Assembly (NCBI RefSeq): GCF_003590145.2
Contig: NZ_CP060436.1
Span: forward strand, 220,001-284,000
Direction: 5' to 3'
Length of the DNA: 64,000 bases
DNA from: Pseudooceanicola algae
GTDB taxonomy: Bacteria > Pseudomonadota > Alphaproteobacteria > Rhodobacterales > Rhodobacteraceae
The notes under the pieces are model-generated. The model worked only from the letters and a program-made list of their open reading frames with translations, did no database searches and was not told the origin of the DNA. The translations under genes and the position numbers were made by a program. Positions 46,246 through 55,082 of this stretch are shown here, piece by piece. The first letter of the stretch is position 1. Every line of letters begins with the position of its first letter.

Positions 46246-47538
46246 ATGGCTCTTTTCACGAAACTGCGCGAGCGGCTTTTCAAATCCTCTTCGAAGCTCG
46301 AAGAGGGGCTGGATGCGATCATGGAAGACGGTGGCACGGCAGAGGCCGATCCGCAGCCGGATCCGCCCCAGCCGGAACCCGAGAAAGAGCCGCAGCGGGA
46401 CCCTGAACCGGCGCCTGATCAGGAACCGGAACCAACGCCAGAACCTGCCCCTCAGCCGACGCCGAAACCGGACCTGCCGCGCCCCGCCGCGCCGGAGCTT
46501 CCGGTGCCCGAACTGCCATCCCCCGGTCCGACCGAGGTTCCGGCGCCCGCGCCCGACATGGTGCCCGTGCCGCCCCGTGAAATCCCGGCCCGCGCCCCGT
46601 CTGAAATCCCGACGGGCACGCCCACCGAACTGCCTGCCGATGTGCCGAAGGACGGCGGCGGCCTGATGTCGCGGCTGTTCCGGCGCGACAGCGCGCCAGT
46701 GGTACGCCGGGTGCTGGACGACGACATGCTCGAACAGCTCGAAGAGCTGCTGATTGCCTCGGACATGGGCGTTGACACGGCCCTGCGGGTAACGGCGAAC
46801 CTGGCCGAGGGGCGCTATGGTCAGCGCCTGTCGACGGCCGAGATCAAGAAGCTGTTGGCCAGCGAGGTCACGCGGATCATGGAACCCGTGGCCCGCCCCA
46901 TGCCGCTATACCCGAAGAAACCGCAGGTGGTGCTGGTTGTCGGCGTCAACGGATCGGGCAAGACCACCACCATCGGAAAGCTTGCCAGCCAGTTCCGCGA
47001 TGCGGGCAAGAGCGTCATCATCGCCGCGGGCGATACGTTCCGCGCCGCTGCGGTCGAACAGCTTCAGGTCTGGGGAGATCGGGCCGGGGTGCCGGTGCTG
47101 AAGGCCGCGCAGGGCAGTGACCCGGCCAGCCTTGCCTATGACGCGATGGTCAAGGCCGAGGCAGAGGGCGCCGACCTGCTGCTGATCGACACCGCCGGGC
47201 GCCTGCAGAACCGTGCCGACCTGATGGAGGAACTGTCCAAGATCGTCCGCGTGATCCGCAAGAAGGACCCCGAGGCGCCGCATAACACCCTGCTGGTGCT
47301 GGATGCGACCACCGGTCAGAATGCCCTGTCCCAGGTTGAAACCTTCCGCAAGCTGGCCGATGTCTCGGGTCTGGTGATGACCAAGCTCGACGGCACCGCC
47401 AAGGGCGGCGTGCTGGTCGCGCTGGCCGACAAGTTCGGCCTGCCGATCCATGCCATCGGGGTCGGGGAACAGATCGACGACCTTGCGCCCTTTGATCCGG
47501 CGGATTTCGCCCGCGCTTTGACCGGGGTCGAAGCTTAA
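46246..47538 (+). CDS. ftsY: Signal recognition particle receptor FtsY
   Basis: A 430-residue protein. It has a short basic N-terminus, then an acidic Pro/Glu-rich A domain of about 110 residues made of PEP and PTP-like runs, then the NG domain: VVGVNGSGKTTTIGKLASQ (G1), AAGDTFRAAAVEQL, LLIDTAGRLQNRADL, and TKLDGTAKGG with GVGEQIDDLAPF at the end. It docks SRP-ribosome complexes at the membrane. The ATG is at 46246. Confidence 0.96.
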   Translation: MALFTKLRERLFKSSSKLEEGLDAIMEDGGTAEADPQPDPPQPEPEKEPQRDPEPAPDQEPEPTPEPAPQPTPKPDLPRPAAPELPVPELPSPGPTEVPAPAPDMVPVPPREIPARAPSEIPTGTPTELPADVPKDGGGLMSRLFRRDSAPVVRRVLDDDMLEQLEELLIASDMGVDTALRVTANLAEGRYGQRLSTAEIKKLLASEVTRIMEPVARPMPLYPKKPQVVLVVGVNGSGKTTTIGKLASQFRDAGKSVIIAAGDTFRAAAVEQLQVWGDRAGVPVLKAAQGSDPASLAYDAMVKAEAEGADLLLIDTAGRLQNRADLMEELSKIVRVIRKKDPEAPHNTLLVLDATTGQNALSQVETFRKLADVSGLVMTKLDGTAKGGVLVALADKFGLPIHAIGVGEQIDDLAPFDPADFARALTGVEA

Positions 47539-47643
47539 CGACCGCATAGCCGACCCCGACAACATCATGTCCACCCTGCCTGCCCGCCGCGAACCGCCCC
47601 GAGGGCGCTAGGCGGGCAGGGGGCGCAAAAACAGGAGGTCCGC

Positions 47644-48273
47644 GTGGCCGAAACGAACAGCCGAAAGATCAGCCCTCTGGTAAAGACGGGCCTGGAACTG
47701 GGACCCGTGGTCCTGTTCTTCATCGCCTATGTGCTGGTGAAGAACCGGACCTTCGACATCGGGGGCCGCAGCTACGAAGGGTTCATCCTTGTCACTGCCG
47801 GATTCGTGCCGCTGGTGCTGCTGTCCACCGCCTTGCTGTGGAAGCTGACCGGCAAGCTGTCGAAGATGCAGCTTGTCACGGCCGTTCTGATCACCGTCTT
47901 CGGCGGCCTGTCGGTCTGGCTGAACGACGACCGGTTCTTCAAGATGAAGCCGACGCTGATCTACCTGCTGTTCGGTGGTGCGCTCGGCATCGGTCTGCTG
48001 CGCGGCGAAAGCTGGCTGCAATCGGTGATGGAAGGCGCCATGGCGATGAAACACGAAGGCTGGATGATCCTGACCCGGCGGCTTTGCGTCTTCTTCCTGG
48101 CCCTGGCCGCGCTGAACGAGATCATCTGGCGCACCCAGAGCACCGATACTTGGGTCTATTTCAAGACCTTCGGGCTGACCATCGCGGTCTTCCTGTTCTT
48201 CATGACACAGGGCAAGGTCCTGCAGACCTATGCGCTGGAAGAGGAGGACAAGACCCCGGACGAAGCCGGCTAG
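47644..48273 (+). CDS. yciB: Inner membrane septation protein YciB/IspZ
   Basis: A 209-residue protein with five hydrophobic helices and family blocks LELGPVVLFFIAYV, LNDDRFFKMKPTLIYLLFGG and LNEIIWRTQSTDTWVYFKTF. The IspZ/YciB family takes part in cell envelope synthesis and division in proteobacteria. The start is GTG at 47644 with GGAGG upstream. It follows ftsY by 105 bp, a conserved order in Rhodobacteraceae. Confidence 0.93.
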   Translation: MAETNSRKISPLVKTGLELGPVVLFFIAYVLVKNRTFDIGGRSYEGFILVTAGFVPLVLLSTALLWKLTGKLSKMQLVTAVLITVFGGLSVWLNDDRFFKMKPTLIYLLFGGALGIGLLRGESWLQSVMEGAMAMKHEGWMILTRRLCVFFLALAALNEIIWRTQSTDTWVYFKTFGLTIAVFLFFMTQGKVLQTYALEEEDKTPDEAG

Positions 48274-48441
48274 GCTGCCGGCGACGGGGCTGCCTGCTGC
48301 ATCGGGCGTCGGGCGGTTGGCATTTCTGCGGCGCCTTGCGGGGATCGCGCGGCTTGTTCTTGCGATTCGCGTGAGGCTGGGGTCACGTGCGCTTCGGTTG
48401 CCCCAGGCGGGCGGCCGTTTGCCATTCCGAAAGGCCAGCCC

Positions 48442-48912
48442 TTGCCCGATCGTCCCGCCGTGGAAAGCCTGCCCGTCATCCTGACCCATATGAAGCGCAA
48501 CTGGCCCTTCTACTGGGTGTCGCGGGTCAATGCGCGCTATGTCCATGTGCTGGAACGCCGGTTGAAACCCCTGGGTCTGGACATGCCGCGCTGGCGGGTG
48601 CTGATTTCGCTATATGAAGAGGAATATCTGGGCGTGTCGCAGATCGCTGAAATCTCGACCATGCGGCTGAACACGACGACCAAGGTAGTCCAGCGCATGG
48701 TGGCGGATGGCCATGTCTCCACCCGGATCAGCCCCGAGGATGGCCGCGTCACCCAGGTGCGCCTGACCCCGGCGGGCGACGCCCTGCGTGCCGCGGCGCT
48801 GGAAGAGGCCAATCGCGTGCTGGCCGCCGGTTTCGTCAATATCTCTGCGCAGGAACTCTCGCAGCTGAATGCCACGCTGGAAAAGGTCTTTGACCAGTTG
48901 CAGCGGATCTGA
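48442..48912 (+). CDS. MarR-family transcriptional regulator
   Basis: A 156-residue winged-helix protein with LDMPRWRVLISLYEEEYLGV, ISTMRLNTTTKVVQRMVADG (recognition helix), and the wing RISPEDGRVTQVRLTPAG, the DxR signature of MarR proteins. The start is uncertain: TTG at 48442 with CGAAAGG upstream, or the ATG at 48490. It may regulate the NTF2-like gene that starts 42 bp downstream; the ligand is unknown. Confidence 0.88.
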   Translation: MPDRPAVESLPVILTHMKRNWPFYWVSRVNARYVHVLERRLKPLGLDMPRWRVLISLYEEEYLGVSQIAEISTMRLNTTTKVVQRMVADGHVSTRISPEDGRVTQVRLTPAGDALRAAALEEANRVLAAGFVNISAQELSQLNATLEKVFDQLQRI

Positions 48913-48953
48913 GCCTGCCGCCTTGCCCCCCCTTGCCGTCGAAAGGAAAACCG

Positions 48954-49511
48954 ATGTCCCTTGAAGATAAGATTGCCGCGCTCGCGACCCGCGTCGAGGT
49001 GCTGGAAGCAGAAGCCGAGATCCGGCGCCTTCAGGCCCGCTACATGTTCCTGTGCGACACGCCCCTGCCGGAACATGGGGTGGACAGCGATGCCGGGCGG
49101 ATCGACCGGATCATGGCGCTATATGCCGAGGATGCGACCTGGGAAGGGGTCGGGGAATATTACGATGGCCAGTTCGGAAAGCTGGAAGGGGCGCCCGCCA
49201 TCCGGGCGCATTTCGAACGCTTCTGGGGCGAAAAGCAGGATCCGGCGCTGCTGCTGAACTGCCATTATCTGACCTCGGAACAGATCCATGTTTCGGGGGA
49301 CACGGCGGAAGGCCAATGGGTGCATATGCAGCCCTGGCTGTTTTCGGATGGCAAGGCGGTGCTGCGGTCCTCGCGTCTGAACAACGGTTTCCGCAAGGAG
49401 GCCGGGGGCTGGAAGATCACCCGGACCCGGACCGAGAACGTCTTTGTCGCGCCGCTGGCTGAGGGCTGGGCGTCGGATTACCCCTCGAAGATGGTGCTGA
49501 TGGCCCCCTGA
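48954..49511 (+). CDS. NTF2-like (SnoaL-type) protein
   Basis: A 185-residue protein of the SnoaL-like/nuclear transport factor 2 superfamily (EIRRLQARYMFLCDTPLP, IDRIMALYAEDATWEG, and FRKEAGGWKITRTRTENVFV), a cone-shaped fold used by dehydratases, isomerases and hydroxylating-dioxygenase small subunits. The catalytic role is unknown. GAAAGGA precedes the ATG at 48954. Coupling to a MarR regulator suggests aromatic or steroid-like substrate handling, which is inference. Confidence 0.8.
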   Translation: MSLEDKIAALATRVEVLEAEAEIRRLQARYMFLCDTPLPEHGVDSDAGRIDRIMALYAEDATWEGVGEYYDGQFGKLEGAPAIRAHFERFWGEKQDPALLLNCHYLTSEQIHVSGDTAEGQWVHMQPWLFSDGKAVLRSSRLNNGFRKEAGGWKITRTRTENVFVAPLAEGWASDYPSKMVLMAP

Positions 49512-49521
49512 CCGGGAGCTG

Positions 49522-49600
49522 AGGGGGAGAGGGCGCTGCCCCCTCTTGGGTCCATGGCCCCATTCACCCCCGGACTGTTTCCGACAGGATGAAGAAGGGC
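49522..49600. repeat. Structured intergenic element, copy 2 (diverged)
   Basis: GAGGGGGAGAGGGCGCTGCC then CCCTC, followed by CACCCCCGGACTGTTTCC and AGGATGAAGA, parallel the GGGGGCGCTGCCCCC ... CCCCCGGAGTATTT ... AGATGA order of the copy at 42673. The large inverted arm is not preserved. It sits between the NTF2-like gene and the GST relic. Confidence 0.5.
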
Positions 49601-49617
49601 CGCGCGGCGCGAGGTGT

Positions 49618-49968
49618 TCAGCCATTCTGGCCGAAAAGGATCTTATGTTCCTCGGCCCTGTTGCTGCTGGTATGCAGGTTTTCGGCCAGGGCCTTGTCCT
49701 TCCGGACCGCCGGGCGCGCAGCGACCAGGTCCAGCCATCGTTGCAGGGCGGGTTTGTCCGAAATGTCCCGTTGCTGGCCTTGTCAGAGGCAGGCCCGGGG
49801 CCAGTTCGCCATGTCGGCGATGGAAAAGAAATTCCCCGCCAGATATTACAGGATCGCGCCGCTTTCGAAGACCGGGCTCGGGGCGCCGTCCGGACTTTCG
49901 GGATCGATGACCGCCGGCATCCGGTTGTTGGGCGTGGATCAGTCGGAAGGCGGGATCGGATCGGTCAT
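49618..49968 (-). pseudogene. Glutathione S-transferase remnant with internal deletions
   Basis: The minus strand has GGAGG and an ATG at 49968 (MTDPIPPSD, then a stop), followed in another frame by PNNRMPAVIDPESPDGAPSP and FESGAIL, the G-site loop of a GST. After an in-frame TAA it jumps to YLAGNFFSIADMANWP, then PALQRWLDLVAARPAVRKDK, ending at the TGA at 49618. Parts of the thioredoxin fold and most of the first helical-domain segment are missing. This is a decayed GST of the YghU/Nu type. Confidence 0.8.
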
Positions 49969-49992
49969 GGCGGGTCCTCCGTGTCGGAGCCG

Positions 49993-50898
49993 TCATGAGG
50001 CATTCGCCCCCCAGGGCAAGGGCAGCGACCAGCCCGAGGCAACGGCGAGGGCGGGTGTGGGCGCGGTGATCGCACTGACTTCTGCGTGAAGGGCGGCACC
50101 ACATGTATCCGTGAGGTCGCGGTATAGGTCGAAGATGCCGGGGCGCAGGTAGCTGGACCAGTGGCAGATGCGCCGCTGCGGCGGGGCGACGCGGTAGCCG
50201 AGCCCCGACAGCCCGTCGAGATGGCGGGGGTCATCCAGCCGCAGGGTCGGCAGCCCCGGCAGGTCCGCCCGGCCGAGCACCAGATCTCCGGGGTGTGCGG
50301 GCGGCAAGGCCGAGCGCAGCATCAGGTCGTAGACCCGGTTTTCACCACTGGTGACATGCAGCATCCGGGCCCGGCGCCCGGCGGGGCTGTCCAATGCGCG
50401 GCGCGCGGAGCTTGCGTAATCCGCACCCGCCAACAGCAGCACGCGGTCCAGCGTCCCGGCCTCGAGCTCCGGCAGGGCAGACAGGATCACCCGCGCGCCA
50501 AGCGAATGGCCGATGGCATGGATCGGGCGCAGCGGATCGGCGTCGCGCAGGCGGCGCAGCAGCCCGGCGAGGGCCTGACCGGCAAAGGCGGCCTCGGCAT
50601 GGGCCTGCCAGATCGACCCCCGGGCCCGCCAGCCGAAGGCCAGACCCTGGCGCAGCGCCCCGATGCCCAGACCGCGGGGCCAGCTTTCGGCCTTGTAGCA
50701 GGGGTGATCCGGGGCCTCGCTGAAGATATGGTCATGCGGGCAGTGGTCGGGATGTTCGGGTTCGAAACGGTAGCCATGCACCATGACCACGATCGGCCCC
50801 GGTCGCGCGACCAACGGGTCCAGCGCAGCCGACGTGGATCTGGGCGTACCATGTGCCTGCACGGCGGTGCCCGTTGCATTCATCCTGATCAAGGCCAT
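49993..50898 (-). CDS. Alpha/beta hydrolase
   Basis: A 301-residue protein with the alpha/beta hydrolase fold: oxyanion region VVMVHGYRF, nucleophile elbow AIGHSLGARVI (Ser), and strand LDRVLLLAGADYA. It is similar in layout to DUF900-type or serine esterases. The substrate is unknown. It sits between the GST relic and the divergent metZ riboswitch. The ATG at 50898 has a weak ribosome binding site. Confidence 0.8.
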   Translation of the reverse strand: MALIRMNATGTAVQAHGTPRSTSAALDPLVARPGPIVVMVHGYRFEPEHPDHCPHDHIFSEAPDHPCYKAESWPRGLGIGALRQGLAFGWRARGSIWQAHAEAAFAGQALAGLLRRLRDADPLRPIHAIGHSLGARVILSALPELEAGTLDRVLLLAGADYASSARRALDSPAGRRARMLHVTSGENRVYDLMLRSALPPAHPGDLVLGRADLPGLPTLRLDDPRHLDGLSGLGYRVAPPQRRICHWSSYLRPGIFDLYRDLTDTCGAALHAEVSAITAPTPALAVASGWSLPLPWGANAS

Positions 50899-51020
50899 TT
50901 CTGCGTGCCCATTGCCCGATGTTCACCCGACCATAGCGCGGGACTGCAAACCGGTGATGAACGGGGCATGACAGAGCCGTGACGGCTTGACCCGACGCAA
51001 TGGCAGCGTTAATCCGAGGC

Positions 51021-51074
51021 TCGTGGCGCTTTGTTACCGGATTGCGGGCCACGTTAAACATGCCGCTAAAGAGG
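51021..51074 (+). promoter_or_regulatory. SAM-II riboswitch aptamer (metA/metZ leader)
   Basis: P1 GTGGC (51023-51027) pairs with GCCAC (51048-51052). The loop holds TTACCGGATTGC, followed by TTAAACATGCCGCTAAAGAGG, which matches the pseudoknotted SAM-II consensus (Taacc..aTTGC, taAAcATG..GCTAAA-AGG). This class of S-adenosylmethionine aptamer is known upstream of metA, metX and metZ in alphaproteobacteria. It sits 82 bp before the metZ start and is followed by a terminator. Confidence 0.88.
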
Positions 51075-51086
51075 TCGAGGATGGGG

Positions 51087-51121
51087 ACCCCCTTTCGCTT
51101 GACCGCGATTGGGGTTTTTTT
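51087..51121 (+). terminator. Intrinsic terminator or attenuator between SAM-II aptamer and metZ
   Basis: ACCCC (51087-51091) pairs with GGGGT (51111-51115) and TCGC (51095-51098) with GCGA (51105-51108), followed by seven T (51115-51121). A GGGG run at 51083-51086 could pair with the CCCC arm as part of an antiterminator. The position 13 bp after the aptamer suggests SAM-dependent transcription attenuation. Confidence 0.78.
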
Positions 51122-51155
51122 GTGCCCGTCTCAGGCGGGTGGGAAGGAAAAGAAG

Positions 51156-52340
51156 ATGAGCACCGACTGGAAGCAGGGTACCAAGCTGGTTCACGGCGGC
51201 ATCCGCCGTTCGCAATATGGCGAGGTGGCCGAAGCCATCTTCATGACCCAGGGGTTCGTCTACGAGACCGCCGAAGCCGCGCAGGAACGGTTCGAGGAAA
51301 CCGGCCCGGACGAATTTATCTATGCCCGCTACGGCAACCCCACCGTCGACATGTTCGAAAAGCGCATTGCCGCGCTGGAAGGGGCCGAGGATGCCTTTGC
51401 CACCGCGTCCGGCATGGCGGCGGTGAACGGGGCGCTGACCTGCCTTTGCGCGGCCGGGGATCACGTGGTTGCGGCCAAGGCGTTGTTCGGCTCCTGCCTT
51501 TACGTGCTGGAACAGGTGCTGGGCCGCTTCGGGGTCGAGATCACGCTGGTCGATGGTACCGATCTTGACGCATGGCGCGCGGCGATCCGGCCGGACACCA
51601 AGGTTGTCTTCTTCGAATCCACCTCGAACCCGACACTGGAAGTCATCGACATCAAGGGGGTCGCCGACATCGCCCATGCGGTTGGTGCCACGGTCGTGGT
51701 GGACAATGTCTTTGCCACCCCGGTCTATTCGCGCGCCATCGATCTGGGCGCCGACGTGGTGGTCTATTCCGCGACCAAGCACATCGACGGCCAGGGCCGG
51801 GCCCTGGGCGGCGTCGTGCTGGGCACGCAAAGCTATATCCGCGAAAAGCTGATGCCTTACCTCAAGCATACGGGCGCGGCGCTGTCGCCGTTCAACGCCT
51901 GGCTGATGCTGAAGGGGCTGGAAACGATCAAGCTGCGGGTCGATGCCCAAAGTCGCAACGCGATGGCCGTGGCCAAGGCGCTTCAGGGGCACGAAAAGCT
52001 GGCCCGCGTGATCTACCCCGGCCTGCCCGACCACGCCCAGCACGCCCTGGTGCAAAGCCAGACCGGCGGGCAGGGCGGCACCGTGATCGCCATCGACCTT
52101 GCGGGGGGCAAGGAGGCAGCCTTCCGGTTCCTCAACGCGATCGAGATCGGCGTGCTGTCCAACAACCTCGGGGATGCCAAGTCGATCCTGACACATCCGC
52201 AGACCACCACGCATTCCAGCCTCAGCGATGAGCAGCGCGCGGACCTTGGCATCACGCCGGGGCTGGTGCGCATCTCTCTCGGGATCGAGGACGAAGAGGA
52301 TCTGGTCGCGGATATCCTCGGGGCGCTCGAGAAGGCCTGA
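51156..52340 (+). CDS. metZ: O-succinylhomoserine sulfhydrylase
   Basis: A 394-residue Cys/Met-metabolism PLP enzyme with IYARYGNPTVDMFEKRIAAL, FFESTSNPTLEV, the PLP lysine in YSATKHIDGQGRALGG, and SNNLGDAKSILTHPQTTTHS near the end. It makes homocysteine from O-succinylhomoserine and sulfide. The ATG at 51156 follows GAAGGAAAAG. It is controlled by the SAM-II aptamer and terminator in its leader. Distinguishing MetZ from MetY relies on length and the riboswitch context. Confidence 0.93.
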   Translation: MSTDWKQGTKLVHGGIRRSQYGEVAEAIFMTQGFVYETAEAAQERFEETGPDEFIYARYGNPTVDMFEKRIAALEGAEDAFATASGMAAVNGALTCLCAAGDHVVAAKALFGSCLYVLEQVLGRFGVEITLVDGTDLDAWRAAIRPDTKVVFFESTSNPTLEVIDIKGVADIAHAVGATVVVDNVFATPVYSRAIDLGADVVVYSATKHIDGQGRALGGVVLGTQSYIREKLMPYLKHTGAALSPFNAWLMLKGLETIKLRVDAQSRNAMAVAKALQGHEKLARVIYPGLPDHAQHALVQSQTGGQGGTVIAIDLAGGKEAAFRFLNAIEIGVLSNNLGDAKSILTHPQTTTHSSLSDEQRADLGITPGLVRISLGIEDEEDLVADILGALEKA

Positions 52341-52535
52341 TTGAAGCCGAGCTATCCTTAACCATTCGTGACCCATCGGCCCCGCCGGGGTTGGATGGGG
52401 CACGATCCCGCGACGAGATTTAATGATCCGTTAGCTACCGTCCGGCGTATACCGTGCAGGAATGGAAAAAGGTGCTATTGGACCTTACATGTTGCGGGAC
52501 GGCGCCATTTGCGGCGCAAGGGAAAAGGGGCCGGT

Positions 52536-53624
52536 ATGAATATCCACCCGAACGATCTGTCACCCAAGGACGATGACGCCAAAGCGGCGCTTGACCTTTT
52601 GCGCCATTGGGCCGCGCAGGCCAGCGATGCCGAGATCAATGCGCTTGATCCCTCGATCGCGCGGCTGCTGCCGGGGCAGGGCGAATACCCCCTGCTTTCC
52701 AATGTCTACCCGACGGATTTCACCGCAGGCGCCAATTACCGCGCCACCATGCCCGACCTGCAGAATGGCCCGGCCAGCCTGATCCGCGGCGCCAACAAGG
52801 CCATCCAGCATGTCGGGATCTCGAATTTCCGCCTGCCGATCCGCTATCACACCCGTGACGGTGCCGAGCAGATGCTGGAAACTGCAATCACCGGCACCGT
52901 CAGCCTTGAGGCCGACAAGAAGGGCATCAACATGTCGCGCATCATGCGCAGCTTCTATGCCCACTCCGAGAAAAGCTTTTCTTTCGACGTGATCGAGGCG
53001 GCCCTGGACGATTACAAGGCCGACCTCGACAGCATGGATGCGCGGATCATGATGCGCTTTTCCTACCCGGTAAGGCGGGAAAGCCTGCGTTCGGGTCTCA
53101 GCGGCTACCAGTTCTACGATATCGCGCTGGAACTGGTGGACGAAGGTGCGACGCGCAAGCATTTCATCCATCTCGACTACGTCTATTCCTCGACCTGCCC
53201 TTGTTCGCTGGAACTGTCGGAACATGCCCGGCGCGAGCGCGGCCAACTGGCGACGCCGCATTCGCAGCGCTCGGTGGCGCGGATTTCGGTGCAGGTGCTG
53301 GATGGCAAGGTGCTGTGGTTCGAGGATCTGATCGACATGGCCCGCAGCGCCGTCCCGACCGAGACGCAGGTCATGGTCAAACGCGAGGATGAACAGGCCT
53401 TTGCCGAGCTGAACGCCGCCAACCCAATCTTTGTCGAAGATGCTGCGCGGCTTTTTTGCGAGCAATTACAGGATGATAATCGGGTCGGGGACTATCGTGT
53501 CGCCGCCAGTCATCAGGAAAGCCTGCACAGCCATGACGCGGTGTCGATCCTGACCGAAGGCGAAAGCTTCCGCTCCGGCAGTGTCGATCCGCGCTTCTTC
53601 GCGACCCTGCATCACGCCGGGTAA
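52536..53624 (+). CDS. folE2: GTP cyclohydrolase FolE2
   Basis: A 362-residue type IB GTP cyclohydrolase with VGISNFRLPIRYHT, the cysteine block SSTCPCSLELSEHARRE and VEDAARLFCEQL near the C-terminus. It opens the folate/7-deazapurine pathway and can use metals other than zinc, so it often substitutes for FolE during zinc limitation. The start is the ATG at 52536 (MNIHPNDLSPK); the open frame to 52368 is unsupported. I looked for but could not identify a Zur operator in the 195-bp leader. Confidence 0.93.
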   Translation: MNIHPNDLSPKDDDAKAALDLLRHWAAQASDAEINALDPSIARLLPGQGEYPLLSNVYPTDFTAGANYRATMPDLQNGPASLIRGANKAIQHVGISNFRLPIRYHTRDGAEQMLETAITGTVSLEADKKGINMSRIMRSFYAHSEKSFSFDVIEAALDDYKADLDSMDARIMMRFSYPVRRESLRSGLSGYQFYDIALELVDEGATRKHFIHLDYVYSSTCPCSLELSEHARRERGQLATPHSQRSVARISVQVLDGKVLWFEDLIDMARSAVPTETQVMVKREDEQAFAELNAANPIFVEDAARLFCEQLQDDNRVGDYRVAASHQESLHSHDAVSILTEGESFRSGSVDPRFFATLHHAG

Positions 53625-53644
53625 CCCCTTTTCAGGGCGCACAA

Positions 53645-53666
53645 ATTGCGGGCAGAGGCCCGCAAT
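53645..53666. terminator. Perfect hairpin after folE2
   Basis: ATTGCGGGC (53645-53653) pairs with GCCCGCAAT (53658-53666), loop AGAG, 20 bp after the folE2 stop. No T run follows, so termination strength is uncertain. Confidence 0.5.
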
Positions 53667-53786
53667 CTCCGGTGCCGTCTGGTCTGGGATCTGAATAGGG
53701 CTTACACTCCTGCCATCGCTTGCTAATCTGCCGGGCGACGGAGGGACCAGACCATCAACGCCGAACTGCAAGACCTGCGCCCGTCA

Positions 53787-54590
53787 GTGACGCGCCAGCC
53801 CCGGTCCCGGGGTGTTCTGCGGCTGTCGGCGCGGCCCGGCGCGCGGATCGGTGATCTGCATCAGTCGGGGTCCCTCAAGGCGCTGTTTCCCGCTGCACGC
53901 CATGGCATGTTGAATGCGGTGTTCCTGAACACGTCCGGCGGGGTGACCGGCGGCGACCGCTATTCCATCACCGCAGAGGCCCGCGATGGCGCGGCCCTGT
54001 CGCTGACCTCTCAGGCGGCAGAGCGGCTTTATCGCGCGCAACCGGACGAGACGGGCCATGTGGAAGTGTCCTTGCGGGTCGGGGCGGGCGGTCGGCTGGA
54101 CTGGCTGCCCCAGGAAACCATCCTGTTCGATGCCGCCCGCGTCTGTCGCCGGTTCCAGGTCGACCTGGAACCCGATGCGCGTTTCCTTGCAGTCGAGCCG
54201 CTGGTCTTCGGCCGCGTCGCCATGGGCGAGGTGGTGCGCGACGGGCTGCTGAAGGACCGCTGGCGGCTGCGGCGGGACGGGCGCCTGATCTTTGCCGACA
54301 ACCTGACCTTTGATAGTGCGGACCTGCCGCTGGACCGCCAACGCATGCGCCCCGGTGTCGCGGCGGGCGCCGGCGCCATGGCGGCGCTGCTGTTTGCCGC
54401 CCCCGGTGCCGAGGCCGCGCTGGCCGATCTGCGCTGGCTGCTCGGCCCCACGGGGGGCGCGAGCCTTGTTGCCCCCGATCTGATTTTCGCCCGGATCGTC
54501 GCCCCCGACGGGTTCGAGCTGCGCAAGCGGCTGATCCCTGCCGTCACGCGGCTGTCCGGGCAGGACATTCCCAAAACCTGGACGCTTTGA
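53787..54590 (+). CDS. ureD: Urease accessory protein UreD
   Basis: The protein has UreD hallmarks [45 protein letters not shown] and [10 protein letters not shown]. It scaffolds UreF and UreG on apo-urease during nickel insertion. The annotated start is GTG 53787, giving 267 residues, but the only good Shine-Dalgarno in the region (GGAGGGA at 53740-53746) points to an in-frame ATC at 53754 (reading INAELQDLRPS), which would add 11 residues. See findings. It is the first gene of the urease cluster, 2 bp before ureA. Confidence 0.9.
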   Translation: MTRQPRSRGVLRLSARPGARIGDLHQSGSLKALFPAARHGMLNAVFLNTSGGVTGGDRYSITAEARDGAALSLTSQAAERLYRAQPDETGHVEVSLRVGAGGRLDWLPQETILFDAARVCRRFQVDLEPDARFLAVEPLVFGRVAMGEVVRDGLLKDRWRLRRDGRLIFADNLTFDSADLPLDRQRMRPGVAAGAGAMAALLFAAPGAEAALADLRWLLGPTGGASLVAPDLIFARIVAPDGFELRKRLIPAVTRLSGQDIPKTWTL

Positions 54591-54591
54591 C

Positions 54592-54894
54592 ATGCAACTG
54601 ACCCCCAGAGAAAAAGACAAGCTTCTGGTCGCGATGGCCGCCGAGGTCGCGCGCAAGCGCCTGTCGCGCGGCGTGAAGCTGAACTACCCTGAAGCCATCG
54701 CGCTGATCACCGACGCGGTGGTCGAGGGCGCGCGGGACGGACGTTCGGTCGCCGAGATGATGGAAGCCGGCGCCCAGGTCATCACCGTCGATCAATGCAT
54801 GTCGGGCATCCCCGAGATGATCCACGAAGTGCAGGTCGAAGCGACCTTTCCCGATGGGACCAAGCTGGTGACGGTACATAACCCGATCCGCTAG
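54592..54894 (+). CDS. ureA: Urease gamma subunit
   Basis: A 100-residue protein with [40 protein letters not shown] and the C-terminal [11 protein letters not shown] typical of UreA. It is part of the (alpha-beta-gamma)3 urease that hydrolyses urea to ammonia and carbamate. Begins 2 bp after the ureD stop, so it is probably translationally coupled. Confidence 0.97.
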   Translation: MQLTPREKDKLLVAMAAEVARKRLSRGVKLNYPEAIALITDAVVEGARDGRSVAEMMEAGAQVITVDQCMSGIPEMIHEVQVEATFPDGTKLVTVHNPIR

Positions 54895-54974
54895 GACCTT
54901 GGGCCAAAACAGATTTCACGCGCCGGGCGCGGCATCCCCAGCCGCCCGCCGCCTCAGGAAAGGAACGGAGCATC

Positions 54975-55082
54975 ATGACCCTGCTTGAAAAGATCCTGAC
55001 CACCCTCGGCCTGGCGCCGCAGGTTCAGCCAATCCCCCTGCGCGTCCCCGGCGCGCCCGCCTTCTGGGAGAAACGCCAATGA
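54975..55082 (+). CDS. Small ORF (35 aa) between ureA and ureB
   Basis: An ATG at 54975 with AAAGGAACGGAG just upstream opens a 35-codon frame ([15 protein letters not shown]..., ending PAFWEKRQ) whose TGA at 55080-55082 overlaps the ureB ATG at 55079 (ATGA). The ribosome binding site and overlap suggest a coupled leader or a real small protein. The first half could be an amphipathic helix. I recall hypothetical genes at this position in related urease clusters, but cannot verify conservation. Confidence 0.55.
   Translation: MTLLEKILTTLGLAPQVQPIPLRVPGAPAFWEKRQ

Noticed and set aside
52341-52535. Zur operator upstream of folE2
   Set aside because: No convincing AT-rich palindrome of the Zur type could be found in the leader.
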